Shown: positions 19,148 through 33,034 of the stretch, in pieces | Layout of the letters: every line of letters starts with the position of its first letter | Position numbering within the stretch: position 1 is the stretch's first letter | Origin: Polaromonas sp. | Lineage (GTDB): Bacteria; Pseudomonadota; Gammaproteobacteria; Burkholderiales; Burkholderiaceae_C | Direction of reading: 5' to 3' | Length of the DNA: 64,000 nucleotides | Assembly (NCBI RefSeq): GCF_010365105.1 | Contig: NZ_JAAFGZ010000009.1 | Span: 120,741 to 184,740 of the forward strand | The notes under the pieces: generated by a model | What the model saw: only the letters and a program-made list of their open reading frames with translations | Database searches by the model: none | What the model was told of the DNA's origin: nothing | Made by a program: the position numbers and the translations under genes

Positions 19148-20103
19148 TTCATGGCTCCTGCCAAGTCCATCGTCATGGGTTCCTTCACTTCTTTTTCATT
19201 CATTACTTCAAGAAACACGTCTTCCAGGTCGGCCTTGCGGATTTCCACATCCTCGGCCACCAGCCCAGCCTCGCGGACGGCCGCCAGGTACTGCTCGATT
19301 TCACGCGCATTGTGTGCCGGAAACTGCACGATGCGACCTGTAATACGGGCCTGACGCGCCAGGTGCAGGGGAAGTTCGCTATCAATCTTGAAGCGCAGGA
19401 CATTGCTGGAAGCTGCGCTGAGCAGGTCGGACGTTTGTGCCAGCGCAACCACCCGGCCCTGCTTGAGCATGGCAATGCGGCTGCACAAAGCCTCGGCCTC
19501 CTCCAGGTAATGGGTGGTCAGCAACACGGTGCTGCCCTGCTTGTTGAGCTTGGCGATGAACTGCCACAGGGTCTGGCGCAATTCGACATCGACGCCCGCT
19601 GTCGGTTCGTCCAGCACGATGACCTGCGGCTTGTGCACCAGCGCCTGAGCCACCAGCACCCGGCGCTTCATGCCGCCGGAAAGCTGGCGCATGTTGGCGT
19701 TGCCCTTGTCGGCCAGGCCCAAATTGGCCAGCAACTCGTCAATCCAGTCGTCGTTGTGCTTGATGCCGAAATAGCCCGACTGGATGCGCAGTGCTTCGCG
19801 CACGGTGAAGAAGGGGTCGAACACCAGTTCCTGCGGCACCACGCCGAGCTTGCGCCGGGCGTTGGCATAGTCGAGCAGCACGTCGCTGCCGTGCACCAGG
19901 ACACGGCCGCTGCTGGCATGCGACAGTCCGGCCAGAATGCTTATAAGGGTGGTCTTGCCGGCGCCGTTGGGGCCAAGCAAGCCGAAAAATTCGCCCTGCT
20001 GGATGTCAAAGCTGACATGGTCCAGCGCCTTGAGGCCGGTGCCGGACTGGTTTCGCGGGGGAGGATAGGTTTTGCAGACGGACTGGAATGAGATGGCTGG
20101 CAT
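19144..20103 (-). CDS. ABC-2 type transporter ATPase (YadG-like)
   Basis: This is the cytoplasmic ATPase partner of the downstream permease. Walker A is GPNGAGKTT (about residues 44-52), the signature is QLSGGMKRR, and Walker B is VIVLDEPTAG followed by the H-loop TTHYLEEAE. After the nucleotide-binding domain there is an additional C-terminal stretch of about 90 residues typical of CcmA/DrrA-like subunits (319 residues in all). The exported substrate is not evident. Confidence 0.93.
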   Translation of the reverse strand: MPAISFQSVCKTYPPPRNQSGTGLKALDHVSFDIQQGEFFGLLGPNGAGKTTLISILAGLSHASSGRVLVHGSDVLLDYANARRKLGVVPQELVFDPFFTVREALRIQSGYFGIKHNDDWIDELLANLGLADKGNANMRQLSGGMKRRVLVAQALVHKPQVIVLDEPTAGVDVELRQTLWQFIAKLNKQGSTVLLTTHYLEEAEALCSRIAMLKQGRVVALAQTSDLLSAASSNVLRFKIDSELPLHLARQARITGRIVQFPAHNAREIEQYLAAVREAGLVAEDVEIRKADLEDVFLEVMNEKEVKEPMTMDLAGAMK

Positions 20104-20192
20104 GAGCCCGCTATTTTAGGGGCTGATGGCTTTCTTATCCCGAGCAGCCGGCCAAGGCCTTTGCAGCCCTTGCCTGCAGACGAAGCATGACC

Positions 20193-20486
20193 TCAGGCTG
20201 CCACGGCTGCGGATGCTGGCGGCGAAGCGGGAATCAGCGTGGCCACACCATAGACGTCGGCCAGTTGCAGCAATTGTTCGGGCGCGCCCTGCACCGAGAA
20301 ACCCTTGCGTGCCGCCAGCGCCTGCCGGCGGCATTCGAGCAGGATGGCCAGCGCCGACGAGTCAAACTGGCTCAGCGCGCTGGCGTCCACAACAACGTCT
20401 GCGGGCATCGACAGCACTTCCTTTGGAATGGTGTCGAAAAAACCGCAGGCGGCTGCATGGGTCAGGACAGCAGGAAGTTTCAGCAT
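20193..20486 (-). CDS. mlaB: STAS-domain protein, MlaB-like
   Basis: This small (97-residue) STAS protein is the expected cytoplasmic regulator of the MlaFE transporter. The STAS helix motif SQFDSSALAILLE contains the Ser pair that serves as phospho-acceptor in related anti-sigma antagonists. Identity rests on position as well as fold: it is 18 bases after mlaC, at the end of the mla gene set. Confidence 0.86.
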   Translation of the reverse strand: MLKLPAVLTHAAACGFFDTIPKEVLSMPADVVVDASALSQFDSSALAILLECRRQALAARKGFSVQGAPEQLLQLADVYGVATLIPASPPASAAVAA

Positions 20487-20504
20487 GGCAATCGATTGGC
20501 GTGT

Positions 20505-21140
20505 TCAGGACTTGGCGCCGCCTGCGTTGGTCTGGTTGCGCTGCGCCATCGACGCAATCAGGCCGTCAAGGCCATTGGCGCTGACTTCCTGGGCAAACTG
20601 GGTGCGGTAGGTTTCCACCAGCCAGATGCCCAGCACGTTCAGGTCATAGATTTTCCAGCCGGTCGGCGTTTTTTCCATACGGTAGTCCAGTTGGACCGGG
20701 TCGCCGCGTCCCAGCACTTCGGTGCGGACTGTCACCTCGTTGTCGCCGGCGGCTGCGCGCAGCGGCTTGACATTGAGCTTCTGGTCGTTGACCTGCGACA
20801 GCGCGCCGGAATAGGTACGGACCAGAAGGGTTTTGAACTCCTGCTGCAACCGGTTTTTTTGCTCTGGCGTGGCCTGGCGCCAGTTACGGCCGACCGCAGA
20901 AGCCGTCATGCGTGTGAAATTGACGTTGGGCATGACCTTGGTATCGACCAGCGCCAGCACACGGTTCATTTCGCCCGCCTGAATGGCCTTGTCGGACTTG
21001 ATGGCGTCCAGCACCTCGGTGGATACGCGCTTGATCAGTGCATCCGGGGCCTCGTCGGCCGCGCGAACCAAGGGGGACGAAGCCAGCAGGGCCAGGCTGA
21101 GCGTGGCGGTCAACAAACGTCCGAGAGTTCTACGGTTCAT
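20505..21140 (-). CDS. mlaC: Periplasmic phospholipid-binding protein MlaC
   Basis: MlaC shuttles phospholipids between the outer-membrane MlaA complex and inner-membrane MlaFEDB. It has a Sec signal peptide (about residues 1-27, ending VRAAD) followed by the Tol_Tol_Ttg2 domain. Typical stretches are NFTRMTASAVGRNWR and YRTQFAQEV. I start at the ATG at 21140; an upstream in-frame TTG (21161) would only add residues before the signal peptide. A 162-base gap separates it from mlaA. Confidence 0.93.
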   Translation of the reverse strand: MNRRTLGRLLTATLSLALLASSPLVRAADEAPDALIKRVSTEVLDAIKSDKAIQAGEMNRVLALVDTKVMPNVNFTRMTASAVGRNWRQATPEQKNRLQQEFKTLLVRTYSGALSQVNDQKLNVKPLRAAAGDNEVTVRTEVLGRGDPVQLDYRMEKTPTGWKIYDLNVLGIWLVETYRTQFAQEVSANGLDGLIASMAQRNQTNAGGAKS

Positions 21141-21302
21141 GATTTTTTCTTTCAAAGTCAAAACAATTGGCGGCCTGCAGCGCCATGGCCTGTTCCATCT
21201 GCGCTGCGGCGACTGTGCTTGTAGGATGAACTATTTTGCAGGCGGGTTGGCGGGCAGCCAATGAAGTTTTAAAACGCTTGGGTAAAGCTTGTTACCACGG
21301 CT

Positions 21303-22079
21303 TCACTGCGGATTCGGATTCGGCACCGGAGCCGCAGGCGACGCTTCAGGCAGGTCGAAGCGCTCTTCGGGTTCGGTGCGCGGGTTGCCGCCGATCAGGC
21401 TCCTGCGGCGTTGCAAATAGGCATCGCGGGTAAAGGCGTATTTGTCCAGCGCCGCTTGGTCCAGCAGATCGCCGGCACGAAGCAGGTTGGCCCGCGTATC
21501 GACCAGGTCCAGGGTCTTCAGGGAATTGCGCACGGGGACATTGCCTGACTGCGACACCAGGTCGCCCTGCATGTCCACCACCCGGCCTGCCGTGTCGCGC
21601 ACGCTGGAGGGTCCAAACAGCGGAAGCACCACATACGGACCGGAGGCCAGCCCCCAGGTTCCCAGGGTCTGGCCGAAATCTTCCTTGTGCTTCGGAATTT
21701 TCAGCTCGGTGGCGACATCAAAAATGCCGCCCACGCCCCAGAACGTGTTGGTGGTGACGCGAAACAGCGAATCCATTGCTTCAGCCGGCTTGGCCTGCAG
21801 CGCATTGTTCACCATGGACCAGACGTCCGAGATGTTTTCAAAGAAATTCGTGACGCCGGTGCGCACCGGCGACGGCGTGATGTTCTGGTAGGCGGTAGCG
21901 ACGGGCTTGAGCACGGCGCGGTCAAGCCCTTCGTTGAAGCTGTAGACGCCGCGGTTGAACGGCTCCAGCGGATCGGCAGGATTCGCCTGGGGACCGGTGG
22001 CGCATCCCTGCAGCAGGACGATGGCCAGGGCGGCGGCGGTCCAGCCCGGGACTTTTTTCAGAGAAATGGCTTGCTTCAT
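21303..22079 (-). CDS. mlaA: Outer-membrane lipoprotein MlaA (VacJ)
   Basis: MlaA removes phospholipids from the outer leaflet of the outer membrane and hands them to MlaC. The lipobox LLQGC puts the lipidated Cys at residue 26. The family blocks DPLEPFNRGVYSFN, GIFDVATELKIPKH, FGQTLGTWG and GPYVVLPLFGPSSVRD are present. The tail (about residues 235-258) is Pro/Ala-rich. Its position between mlaD and mlaC differs from E. coli, where mlaA is unlinked. It overlaps mlaD by 4 bases. Confidence 0.96.
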   Translation of the reverse strand: MKQAISLKKVPGWTAAALAIVLLQGCATGPQANPADPLEPFNRGVYSFNEGLDRAVLKPVATAYQNITPSPVRTGVTNFFENISDVWSMVNNALQAKPAEAMDSLFRVTTNTFWGVGGIFDVATELKIPKHKEDFGQTLGTWGLASGPYVVLPLFGPSSVRDTAGRVVDMQGDLVSQSGNVPVRNSLKTLDLVDTRANLLRAGDLLDQAALDKYAFTRDAYLQRRRSLIGGNPRTEPEERFDLPEASPAAPVPNPNPQ

Positions 22080-22585
22080 TTTTTGTCCGTCGTTGCAGTT
22101 GCTGGCAGGGGAGGAGCCGTTCCTGAAGATTCGTCGGCGGTCTTGCTGAACAGGAACTGGCCGATGAGATTTTCCAGCACGACGGCCGACTGCGTTTGTC
22201 GGATGACGTCGCCAGCAGCGAGGTTTTTTTCATCGCCGCCCGCCTGGATGCCGATGTACTGCTCGCCGAGCAGGCCGCTGGTAAGGATTTTCAGCGAACT
22301 GTCCTTGGGAAAAGAATAACGGCTTTGCATTTCGAGCGTGACGCGCGCCTGGAATGTCTGGTCATTGAAGCTGATGTCCTCGATCCGGCCCACCACCACG
22401 CCCCCGCTGCGCACCGACGCCTTGGGCTTGAGCCCGCCCACGTTGTCGAATTCTGCCGTGATCCGGTAGGTGGGCTGGAAATTGAGGTTCAGCAAATTGG
22501 CCGCCTGCAATGCCAGAAACAAAATGGCCACGGCGCCCACCAGCACAAACAGGCCGACCCACACATCAATCTTCGAGCGTTGCAT
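22076..22585 (-). CDS. mlaD: MCE-domain protein MlaD
   Basis: MlaD is the hexameric periplasmic ring protein of the inner-membrane Mla complex. The 169-residue product has one N-terminal membrane helix (VGLFVLVGAVAILFLALQ) followed by an MCE domain with FDNVGGLKPKASVRSGGV. The ATG at 22585 has a good AAGGAAG sequence 5-6 bases upstream. It overlaps mlaA by 4 bases. Confidence 0.95.
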   Translation of the reverse strand: MQRSKIDVWVGLFVLVGAVAILFLALQAANLLNLNFQPTYRITAEFDNVGGLKPKASVRSGGVVVGRIEDISFNDQTFQARVTLEMQSRYSFPKDSSLKILTSGLLGEQYIGIQAGGDEKNLAAGDVIRQTQSAVVLENLIGQFLFSKTADESSGTAPPLPATATTDKK

Positions 22586-22669
22586 CAAAACTTCCTTCCA
22601 AACGGTTGAGGACAGTGCCCGTCCGGCATTCGCACGGAAAAGGCCTGTCCCACGAATTTTTTCAAGTGA

Positions 22670-23452
22670 TCACTTCGTGAACATCATCGCGGTCAGGATG
22701 AAATCCAGGCCCAGCACTGCCAGCGAGGCCACCACCACCGTGCGCGTCGTGGCACTGGCCACGCCTTCGGGCGTCGGTTGAGACTGGTAGCCCTGCAGCA
22801 GCGCCACGAAGGTCACGGTAAAGCCGAACACGATGCTCTTGATGATGCCGTTGCCGACGTCGGCCCAGACATCGACGCTGCCCTGGATCTGGCTCCAGAA
22901 CGAGCCGGCATCGATACCGATCATCAGCACGCCGACCACCCATCCGCCAATCACGCCCATGGCGCTGAACACGGCGGCCAGCAGCGGCATGGCAATCACG
23001 CCGCCCCAGAAGCGCGGCGCCAAAATGCGCTTGATCGGATCGACGGCCATCATTTCCATCACGCTGATCTGCTCGCCGGCCTTCATCAAACCGATCTCGG
23101 CGGTCAGCGAGGTTCCGGCCCGGCCGGCAAACAGCAGTGCCGTCACCACCGGTCCGAGTTCGCGCACCAGCGTGAACGTGACCAGCTGGCCCAGTGCTTC
23201 GGTCGAGCCAAAGCGCAGCAGCGTGTAGTAGCCCTGCAGGCCGAACACAAAACCGACGAACAGGCCGGAAACGGCAATGATGACGAGCGAATAATTGCCC
23301 AGGAAATGGATCTGGTCACGCACCAGTCCAAAGCGCTTGAAGCTGGAGCCAAATGTCGCCAGAAGACGCAGGAACAGCCGTGCGCCATAGCCCAGGTTGG
23401 CGAGCCAGCTGCGGGTGGCAAATCCAACGTCAGCAGGCTTGTACCAACTCAT
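22670..23452 (-). CDS. mlaE: Phospholipid ABC transporter permease MlaE
   Basis: This 260-residue permease of the Mla complex belongs to the MlaE/TGD1 family. Conserved features are the ELGPVVTALLFAGRAG and GLMKAGEQISVMEMMAVDP blocks, the latter being the cytoplasmic EQ-type coupling region. About five membrane helices are visible. The start overlaps the mlaF stop by 4 bases; 84 bases separate it from mlaD. Confidence 0.96.
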   Translation of the reverse strand: MSWYKPADVGFATRSWLANLGYGARLFLRLLATFGSSFKRFGLVRDQIHFLGNYSLVIIAVSGLFVGFVFGLQGYYTLLRFGSTEALGQLVTFTLVRELGPVVTALLFAGRAGTSLTAEIGLMKAGEQISVMEMMAVDPIKRILAPRFWGGVIAMPLLAAVFSAMGVIGGWVVGVLMIGIDAGSFWSQIQGSVDVWADVGNGIIKSIVFGFTVTFVALLQGYQSQPTPEGVASATTRTVVVASLAVLGLDFILTAMMFTK

Positions 23453-24294
23453 GAAGAGGCTCCGGATGTCAGGGATGCAGGCGCCACGCCGGGACCGAAG
23501 TCCTGCTCGACGGTGATGCCGGGATAGTCAAAATGCACCGGACCGTCCGGCAGCGCATGCACATACTGGTAGACCAGCGGATCGGCGCTCTGGCGCACCG
23601 CATCAGGCGTGCCCTCGACGGCGACCTTGCCATTGGCCAGGATGATCACATGGTCGGCAATCGCAAACGTCTGCTCCAGTTCGTGCGAGACAAACAGGCT
23701 GGTCAGCCCGAGGCTGTCGTTGAGATGGCGAATCAGCCGTGCCGACGTTCCCAGCGAAATCGGGTCGAGTCCGGAAAACGGCTCGTCGTACATCACCAGT
23801 TCAGGGTCCAGCGCGATGGCGCGGGCCAGCGCAATGCGCCGCGCCATGCCGCCCGACACCTCGCTGGGCATCAGGTCGCGCGCGCCGCGCAGTCCCACTG
23901 CATTGAGCTTCATCAGCACAATGTCGCGGATCAGCACTTCGGGCAGGCCGGTGTGTTCGCGCAGCGGAAAGGCGACGTTTTCAAACACGCTCAGGTCGGC
24001 AAACAGCGCGCCGAACTGGAACAGCATGCCCATGCGGCGGCGTGCCGCGTACAGTTGTTCCTGGTCCATGGACGTGACGTCCTGGCCGTCGAACAGCAAC
24101 TGGCCCGACTGCGCCCGGTTTTGCCCGCCGATCAGGCGCAGGATGGTGGTCTTGCCGCCGCCCGATGCACCCAGCAGGGCCGTGACCTTGCCACGCGGCA
24201 CTGACAGCGAAATGTCGTCCAGAATGACGCGTTCGCCATACCCGAAAGTCAGGTGGCGCAGCTCTACAAGGGAAGCGTTGGAAGATGGGGGCAT
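23449..24294 (-). CDS. mlaF: Phospholipid ABC transporter ATPase MlaF
   Basis: MlaF powers MlaE. Walker A is GASGGGKTT, the signature is VSGGMARRIALARA, Walker B is LVMYDEPFSGLD and the H-loop is VSHELEQ. I use the ATG at 24294 (MPPSSN), giving 281 residues; an in-frame ATG at 24333 would add 13 residues, and neither has a clear ribosome site. The C-terminal extension after about residue 230 (DGPVHFDYPG) is the region that contacts a neighbouring subunit in related transporters. It is 54 bases after gltD. Confidence 0.95.
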   Translation of the reverse strand: MPPSSNASLVELRHLTFGYGERVILDDISLSVPRGKVTALLGASGGGKTTILRLIGGQNRAQSGQLLFDGQDVTSMDQEQLYAARRRMGMLFQFGALFADLSVFENVAFPLREHTGLPEVLIRDIVLMKLNAVGLRGARDLMPSEVSGGMARRIALARAIALDPELVMYDEPFSGLDPISLGTSARLIRHLNDSLGLTSLFVSHELEQTFAIADHVIILANGKVAVEGTPDAVRQSADPLVYQYVHALPDGPVHFDYPGITVEQDFGPGVAPASLTSGASS

Positions 24295-24348
24295 AGAAAA
24301 GACAAAAGCCGGGGATTCCGGCTTCTGGATCATAAGGGATTACGCCAA

Positions 24349-25815
24349 TCAGCGTGGCAGGTCGCTATAGCCCATCAGGAACTCATCGACCGACCGCGCA
24401 GCCTGCCGGCCTTCCCGAATCGCCCACACCACCAGGCTCTGGCCGCGCCGGATATCGCCCGCTGCAAACACCTTGGGAAGGTTGGTGGCATAACCGCCGA
24501 TGAAGTCGGTGCCGGCCTTCGCATTGCCCCGGTTGTCCTTTTCAATGCCGAAGGCGTCGAGCACCGACGCCACCGGCGAGACAAAGCCCATGGCCAGCAG
24601 CACCAGATCGGCCTTGAGCGTTTGCTCCGAACCGGCGACTTCAACCATCTTGCCGTCTTTCCATTCGACGCGAACCGTGGTCAAGCCGGTGACTTTTCCT
24701 TTTTCGCCGATCAGCGCCTTGGTGGAAATGGCGAACTCACGCTCGCAGCCCTCTTCATGGCTGGAACTGGTGCGCAGCTTGATCGGCCAGTAGGGCCACG
24801 TCATGGGGCGGTTTTCCTCGACCGGCGGCTCGGGCATCAGCTCGAACTGGGTGACGCTGGCCGCGCCGTGGCGGTTGCTGGTGCCGACGCAGTCCGAGCC
24901 GGTGTCGCCGCCACCAATCACGATGACGTGCTTGCCGTCGGCACGCAACTGGCCCTTGACCTTGTCGCCGGCGTTGACCTTGTTCTGCAGCGGCAAAAAC
25001 TCCATCGCGAAATACACGCCGTCCAGATCACGGCCGGGCACCGGCAAGTCGCGCGACTGCTCGGCGCCTCCGGTTAGGACCACGGCATCAAAGTCTTTTT
25101 GCAGTTGCTCAGGGCTAATGGTTTCCTTGGCCCAGTTGGTGACCTTCGAGCCCTTGGGCAAACTGCCGATCATGACGCCGGTGCGAAAGGTCACGCCCTC
25201 GGCCTGCATCTGCTCGACGCGGCGGTCGATGTGGATTTTCTCCATCTTGAAGTCGGGAATGCCGTAGCGCAGCAGGCCGCCGACGCGGTCGTTCTTCTCG
25301 AACAGCGTCACGTCATGGCCGACGCGCGCCAGTTGCTGGGCGGCTGCCATGCCGGCCGGGCCGGAACCGACAACGGCAACCTTCTTGCCGGTCTTGTGCG
25401 GGGCCAGCCGGGGCTTGACCCAGCCTTCAGCCCAGGCGCGGTCGATGATGGCGTGCTCGATGGACTTGATGCCCACCGCTTCGTCGTTCACGTTGAGCGT
25501 GCAGGCGGCTTCGCACGGCGCCGGGCAGATGCGGCCGGTAAATTCCGGAAAATTGTTGGTGCTGTGCAGCGTGTCAATGGCGTTTTTCCAGTCATCGCGA
25601 AACACCATGTCGTTGAAATCGGGAATGATGTTGTTGACCGGGCAGCCGCTGTTGCAAAACGGCGTGCCGCAGTCCATGCAGCGCGCCGCCTGGGTGCTGG
25701 CCTGCTGGTCGTCCAGGCCAATGACGAATTCCTTGTAGTTCTTCAGGCGCTCGGCAACAGGCTTGTAGCCCTCTTCGATGCGCTCGTATTCCATGAAGCC
25801 GGTGATTTTTCCCAT
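24349..25815 (-). CDS. gltD: Glutamate synthase small subunit
   Basis: GltD is the FAD-containing NADPH-oxidising beta subunit of glutamate synthase, feeding electrons to GltB. The 488-residue product has N-terminal 4Fe-4S cysteines in [17 protein letters not shown] and [15 protein letters not shown] and NADPH nucleotide-binding glycines appear in [13 protein letters not shown] and [11 protein letters not shown]. It follows gltB after a 144-base gap that contains repeat A copy 6. Confidence 0.97.
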   Translation of the reverse strand: MGKITGFMEYERIEEGYKPVAERLKNYKEFVIGLDDQQASTQAARCMDCGTPFCNSGCPVNNIIPDFNDMVFRDDWKNAIDTLHSTNNFPEFTGRICPAPCEAACTLNVNDEAVGIKSIEHAIIDRAWAEGWVKPRLAPHKTGKKVAVVGSGPAGMAAAQQLARVGHDVTLFEKNDRVGGLLRYGIPDFKMEKIHIDRRVEQMQAEGVTFRTGVMIGSLPKGSKVTNWAKETISPEQLQKDFDAVVLTGGAEQSRDLPVPGRDLDGVYFAMEFLPLQNKVNAGDKVKGQLRADGKHVIVIGGGDTGSDCVGTSNRHGAASVTQFELMPEPPVEENRPMTWPYWPIKLRTSSSHEEGCEREFAISTKALIGEKGKVTGLTTVRVEWKDGKMVEVAGSEQTLKADLVLLAMGFVSPVASVLDAFGIEKDNRGNAKAGTDFIGGYATNLPKVFAAGDIRRGQSLVVWAIREGRQAARSVDEFLMGYSDLPR

Positions 25816-25838
25816 GATCGATTCCTGTGCAATTTTTT

Positions 25839-25897
25839 AAGCTTTTAATGCCGTTTGCGCACATCCAGCGGTCGCAAGCAGCTATTAATACGATAGC
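25839..25897 (-). repeat. Dispersed palindromic repeat A, copy 6
   Basis: Read on the reverse strand, GCTATCGTATTAATAGC, then TGCTTGCGACC and GCGCAAACGGCATTAAAAGC follow the family order. It lies between gltB and gltD, so it is within their shared transcript. Confidence 0.7.
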
Positions 25898-25959
25898 GAA
25901 ACAGTAAACAAGCCAGCCCCGGGCAGTGCCATGCTGCCCCGGCGCCGGCCCTGTCCGGC

Positions 25960-30702
<4,743 letters not shown>

Positions 30703-30934
30703 GGCAATTCCTTGTCAGTGGGAAAGCAGGAAGCGTGAATGGAGACGCCAGCCCTGCCCGCCAGGTGTTTCAAATTTCAGAAAAGATGAGCATAGTGCAT
30801 GCCAGTCTTGGTACCAAATTTTTTAATCAGGGTCAGATTCCATTTAACTCCTGCCTCAGGTTAATGCTGGAGATATGGGGACATATCAAATTTAATAGCA
30901 AGGTATTCTTAACAGATATGCGCAAAACTCTTTT
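30703..30934. other. Intergenic region between gltB and the transposase gene
   Basis: This AT-richer 232 bases must hold the gltB promoter. Around 30820-30860 it contains AATTTTTTAATCAGGG and TCAGATTCCATTTAA, a type of sequence I associate with the flanks of REP-associated transposase genes, and an ATATGGGGACATAT palindrome at 30874-30887. No gene is supported here. Confidence 0.4.
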
Positions 30935-31633
30935 TTATTCAGTTTTATGGGTCAATGCGGGCCTTCCGGCTTTGGCTTGCATGACGCGGCGGCTGGTCTG
31001 CTTTTGCAGATTCGCTACAAAGCGTTCATCGCCCAGCGCCCAGCCGCCCAGCGCCGCGCGGGTCATCTCCTGCTGCTGCTCGGGCGCGATACCCTGGGCG
31101 ACGAGCGCCGCATAGGCCGCTTCGCGCGAAAATGGGGTGTTGCCCAGCGTCCAGAACAGTGCGTGCGGCGTGACCAGCCGGTCTGCACGCAGGCCCACAT
31201 AGTGCGCATGGCTCGACCACGGGTAGGCGGCGGCCTCCCTGGCCAGCCCGGCGCGCACCGGATTGAGGTCGATGTACGCCATGCACGCCAACAGGTAGCG
31301 GTCGGTATCGATCACGGTCGAGCGGTAACGCCCTTCCCACAGCGTGCCCGTTCGCCCCTGGCGGTCATTGAAATAACGCACATAGCGCCGGCCCACCGCC
31401 TGCATCATCTGCGGCAGGCCTTCGGCGGTGGTGGGCGTGGCCAGCAGATGGAAATGGTTGTCCATCAGCACATAGGCATGCACCGCGACGCCGAATTTCT
31501 GTGCGTTTTCTTCCAGCAGCGAGATCAGTCTCTGGAAGTCAGCAACCGATGAAAAAATCGCCTGCCGGTTGTTGCCGCGCTGGATGATGTGGTGCGGATA
31601 ACCGGGAACGGTCAATCGGGGAAGACGGGCCAT
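30935..31633 (-). CDS. REP-associated tyrosine transposase (Y1_Tnp family)
   Basis: This 232-residue single-strand transposase of the IS200-like RAYT group is normally a domesticated single-copy gene linked to REP palindromes. The HUH motif is H60-x-H62 in MDNHFHLL, the candidate nucleophile is Y120 in ACMAYIDLNPVRAG, and the N-terminal block PHHIIQRGNNRQ is diagnostic. I start at the ATG at 31633 (MARLPRL). No terminal inverted repeats or target duplications are evident, so it is not a classical insertion sequence. The frame is intact. Confidence 0.92.
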   Translation of the reverse strand: MARLPRLTVPGYPHHIIQRGNNRQAIFSSVADFQRLISLLEENAQKFGVAVHAYVLMDNHFHLLATPTTAEGLPQMMQAVGRRYVRYFNDRQGRTGTLWEGRYRSTVIDTDRYLLACMAYIDLNPVRAGLAREAAAYPWSSHAHYVGLRADRLVTPHALFWTLGNTPFSREAAYAALVAQGIAPEQQQEMTRAALGGWALGDERFVANLQKQTSRRVMQAKAGRPALTHKTE

Positions 31634-31696
31634 GAAGTGCAATGCCGGAAGTGTGCGCCATGATATTTGATCCGGCCAGCAGCCCTGGCCCACCGT

Positions 31697-32848
31697 TCAG
31701 CGGATGATTTTTCCGTCCGGCGTGATGCTGACCAGGTCAATGGCCCGGACCGATTCGTATTTTTTAGGCCGCAGGTTGACCCGAAAGCCGCCCAGGTTGT
31801 AGTCGGTCATCGAATTGAACGCTTTTTGCAAGCCGGCCCGGTCCGGTTTACCGCCGCCAGCGATGCTGCGCTGCACGCCCTCGGCAAAGCTGCGGGCGGC
31901 AATATAGCCTTCGATGCTTTCATAGCTGGGTGACTGGTCGGTCTGGTTAAGGGCATCCAGGTATTCCTTGACCACGGGCAGGGTCGTGCTGCGCGGTGAA
32001 GGGACGACCTGTGAAATGACGATGCCGCCAATTTCCTTGCCCAGTGCGCTGAACAAGGGGTCGATGCCGACGACCGAAAAGGTCAGGAACTGGCCACCAA
32101 AGCCCGCCTGGCGCGTCTTTCGGATGAAGGCTGCGGATGAATTGAACAGGCTGGCCAAAATGATGGCCTGGGGTTGGGACTTGATGATCTGTGCCACTGC
32201 CGCATCCACCTGGGTGCTGTTCACAGGCGACAGGGCGCTGGCCACAAGGGGTGGCCGTTTCAGGTCCACCAGGGCATTGCTGACAGCCGCCAGACCGGCA
32301 CGGCCCATGGCATCGTCTTCGGCAAACACCGCGATGCGCGACTGATTGAGCGTTGCGCAATGCCGCGCCACTTTGTAAGCCTCGTCCGCCAGCGCTGGAC
32401 GGACATGGAACACATTGGAAAGCGCAGGATTGTGCAAGGTATCGGAAGCGGCGAAAGGCGCGAAGAACAGCATGCCGCTGGGCTTGGCGACGTCATAGGC
32501 AGCGTCGCAGCTGGCAGTGCCTGCAAAGCCGAACAAGGCATCAACACCTTCGCTGATCAGCTTTTTGGCATTGGCTGCGGCCCTGGACGGGTCGTAGCCA
32601 TCATCAAGCGCCCTGACTTCAATGCTGTAGCCACCCACGCCATTGGCGGCATTAAGGGCATCGAAGCAGATTTTTGCGCCATTCAGGTAAGCCAGGCCAA
32701 TCTGGTCAGCCGCGCCCGTCAGCGGCACCGACTGTCCGATTGTCAGTTTTCGGCCTGTTTTGGTGGATTGCGCCCTGAGCCCTGGGCTGGCAATGAAAGC
32801 GATGGAGGAAATGCCTCCCATAATCAATTTACGGCGGTTGAACATCAT
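31697..32848 (-). CDS. Orphan branched-chain amino acid type ABC substrate-binding protein
   Basis: This periplasmic binding protein of the LivK/Peripla_BP_6 type has 383 residues. The N-terminus MMFNRRKLIMGG followed by a hydrophobic stretch ending LRAQ resembles a Tat-type signal with the RR pair at residues 5-6. The mature part opens with LTIGQSVPLTG, characteristic of the family. No permease or ATPase genes accompany it, so it is an orphan receptor whose partner is elsewhere or which serves in sensing. The ligand is unknown. Confidence 0.9.
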   Translation of the reverse strand: MMFNRRKLIMGGISSIAFIASPGLRAQSTKTGRKLTIGQSVPLTGAADQIGLAYLNGAKICFDALNAANGVGGYSIEVRALDDGYDPSRAAANAKKLISEGVDALFGFAGTASCDAAYDVAKPSGMLFFAPFAASDTLHNPALSNVFHVRPALADEAYKVARHCATLNQSRIAVFAEDDAMGRAGLAAVSNALVDLKRPPLVASALSPVNSTQVDAAVAQIIKSQPQAIILASLFNSSAAFIRKTRQAGFGGQFLTFSVVGIDPLFSALGKEIGGIVISQVVPSPRSTTLPVVKEYLDALNQTDQSPSYESIEGYIAARSFAEGVQRSIAGGGKPDRAGLQKAFNSMTDYNLGGFRVNLRPKKYESVRAIDLVSITPDGKIIR

Positions 32849-33034
32849 GTATCCGTATCCTTTGGTGACCCTGTTCACAAGGGCGGTCTGGAATCCGCAC
32901 TGCCTGTGGCCAGTAAAACACAAGCATGTCACAAAAAGTGTTTTTCGTATCGCAGGGTTTATGCCCTATGGACATATGGCCATGGCCGGTTCAGCTTGCT
33001 TTTAAACTGCCCTGCCGAATCAGCCCTAAAACCG

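Noticed and set aside
30935..31633. Complete insertion sequence around the transposase
   Set aside because: No terminal repeats, second gene or target duplications are visible; RAYT genes are normally single and not self-mobile.
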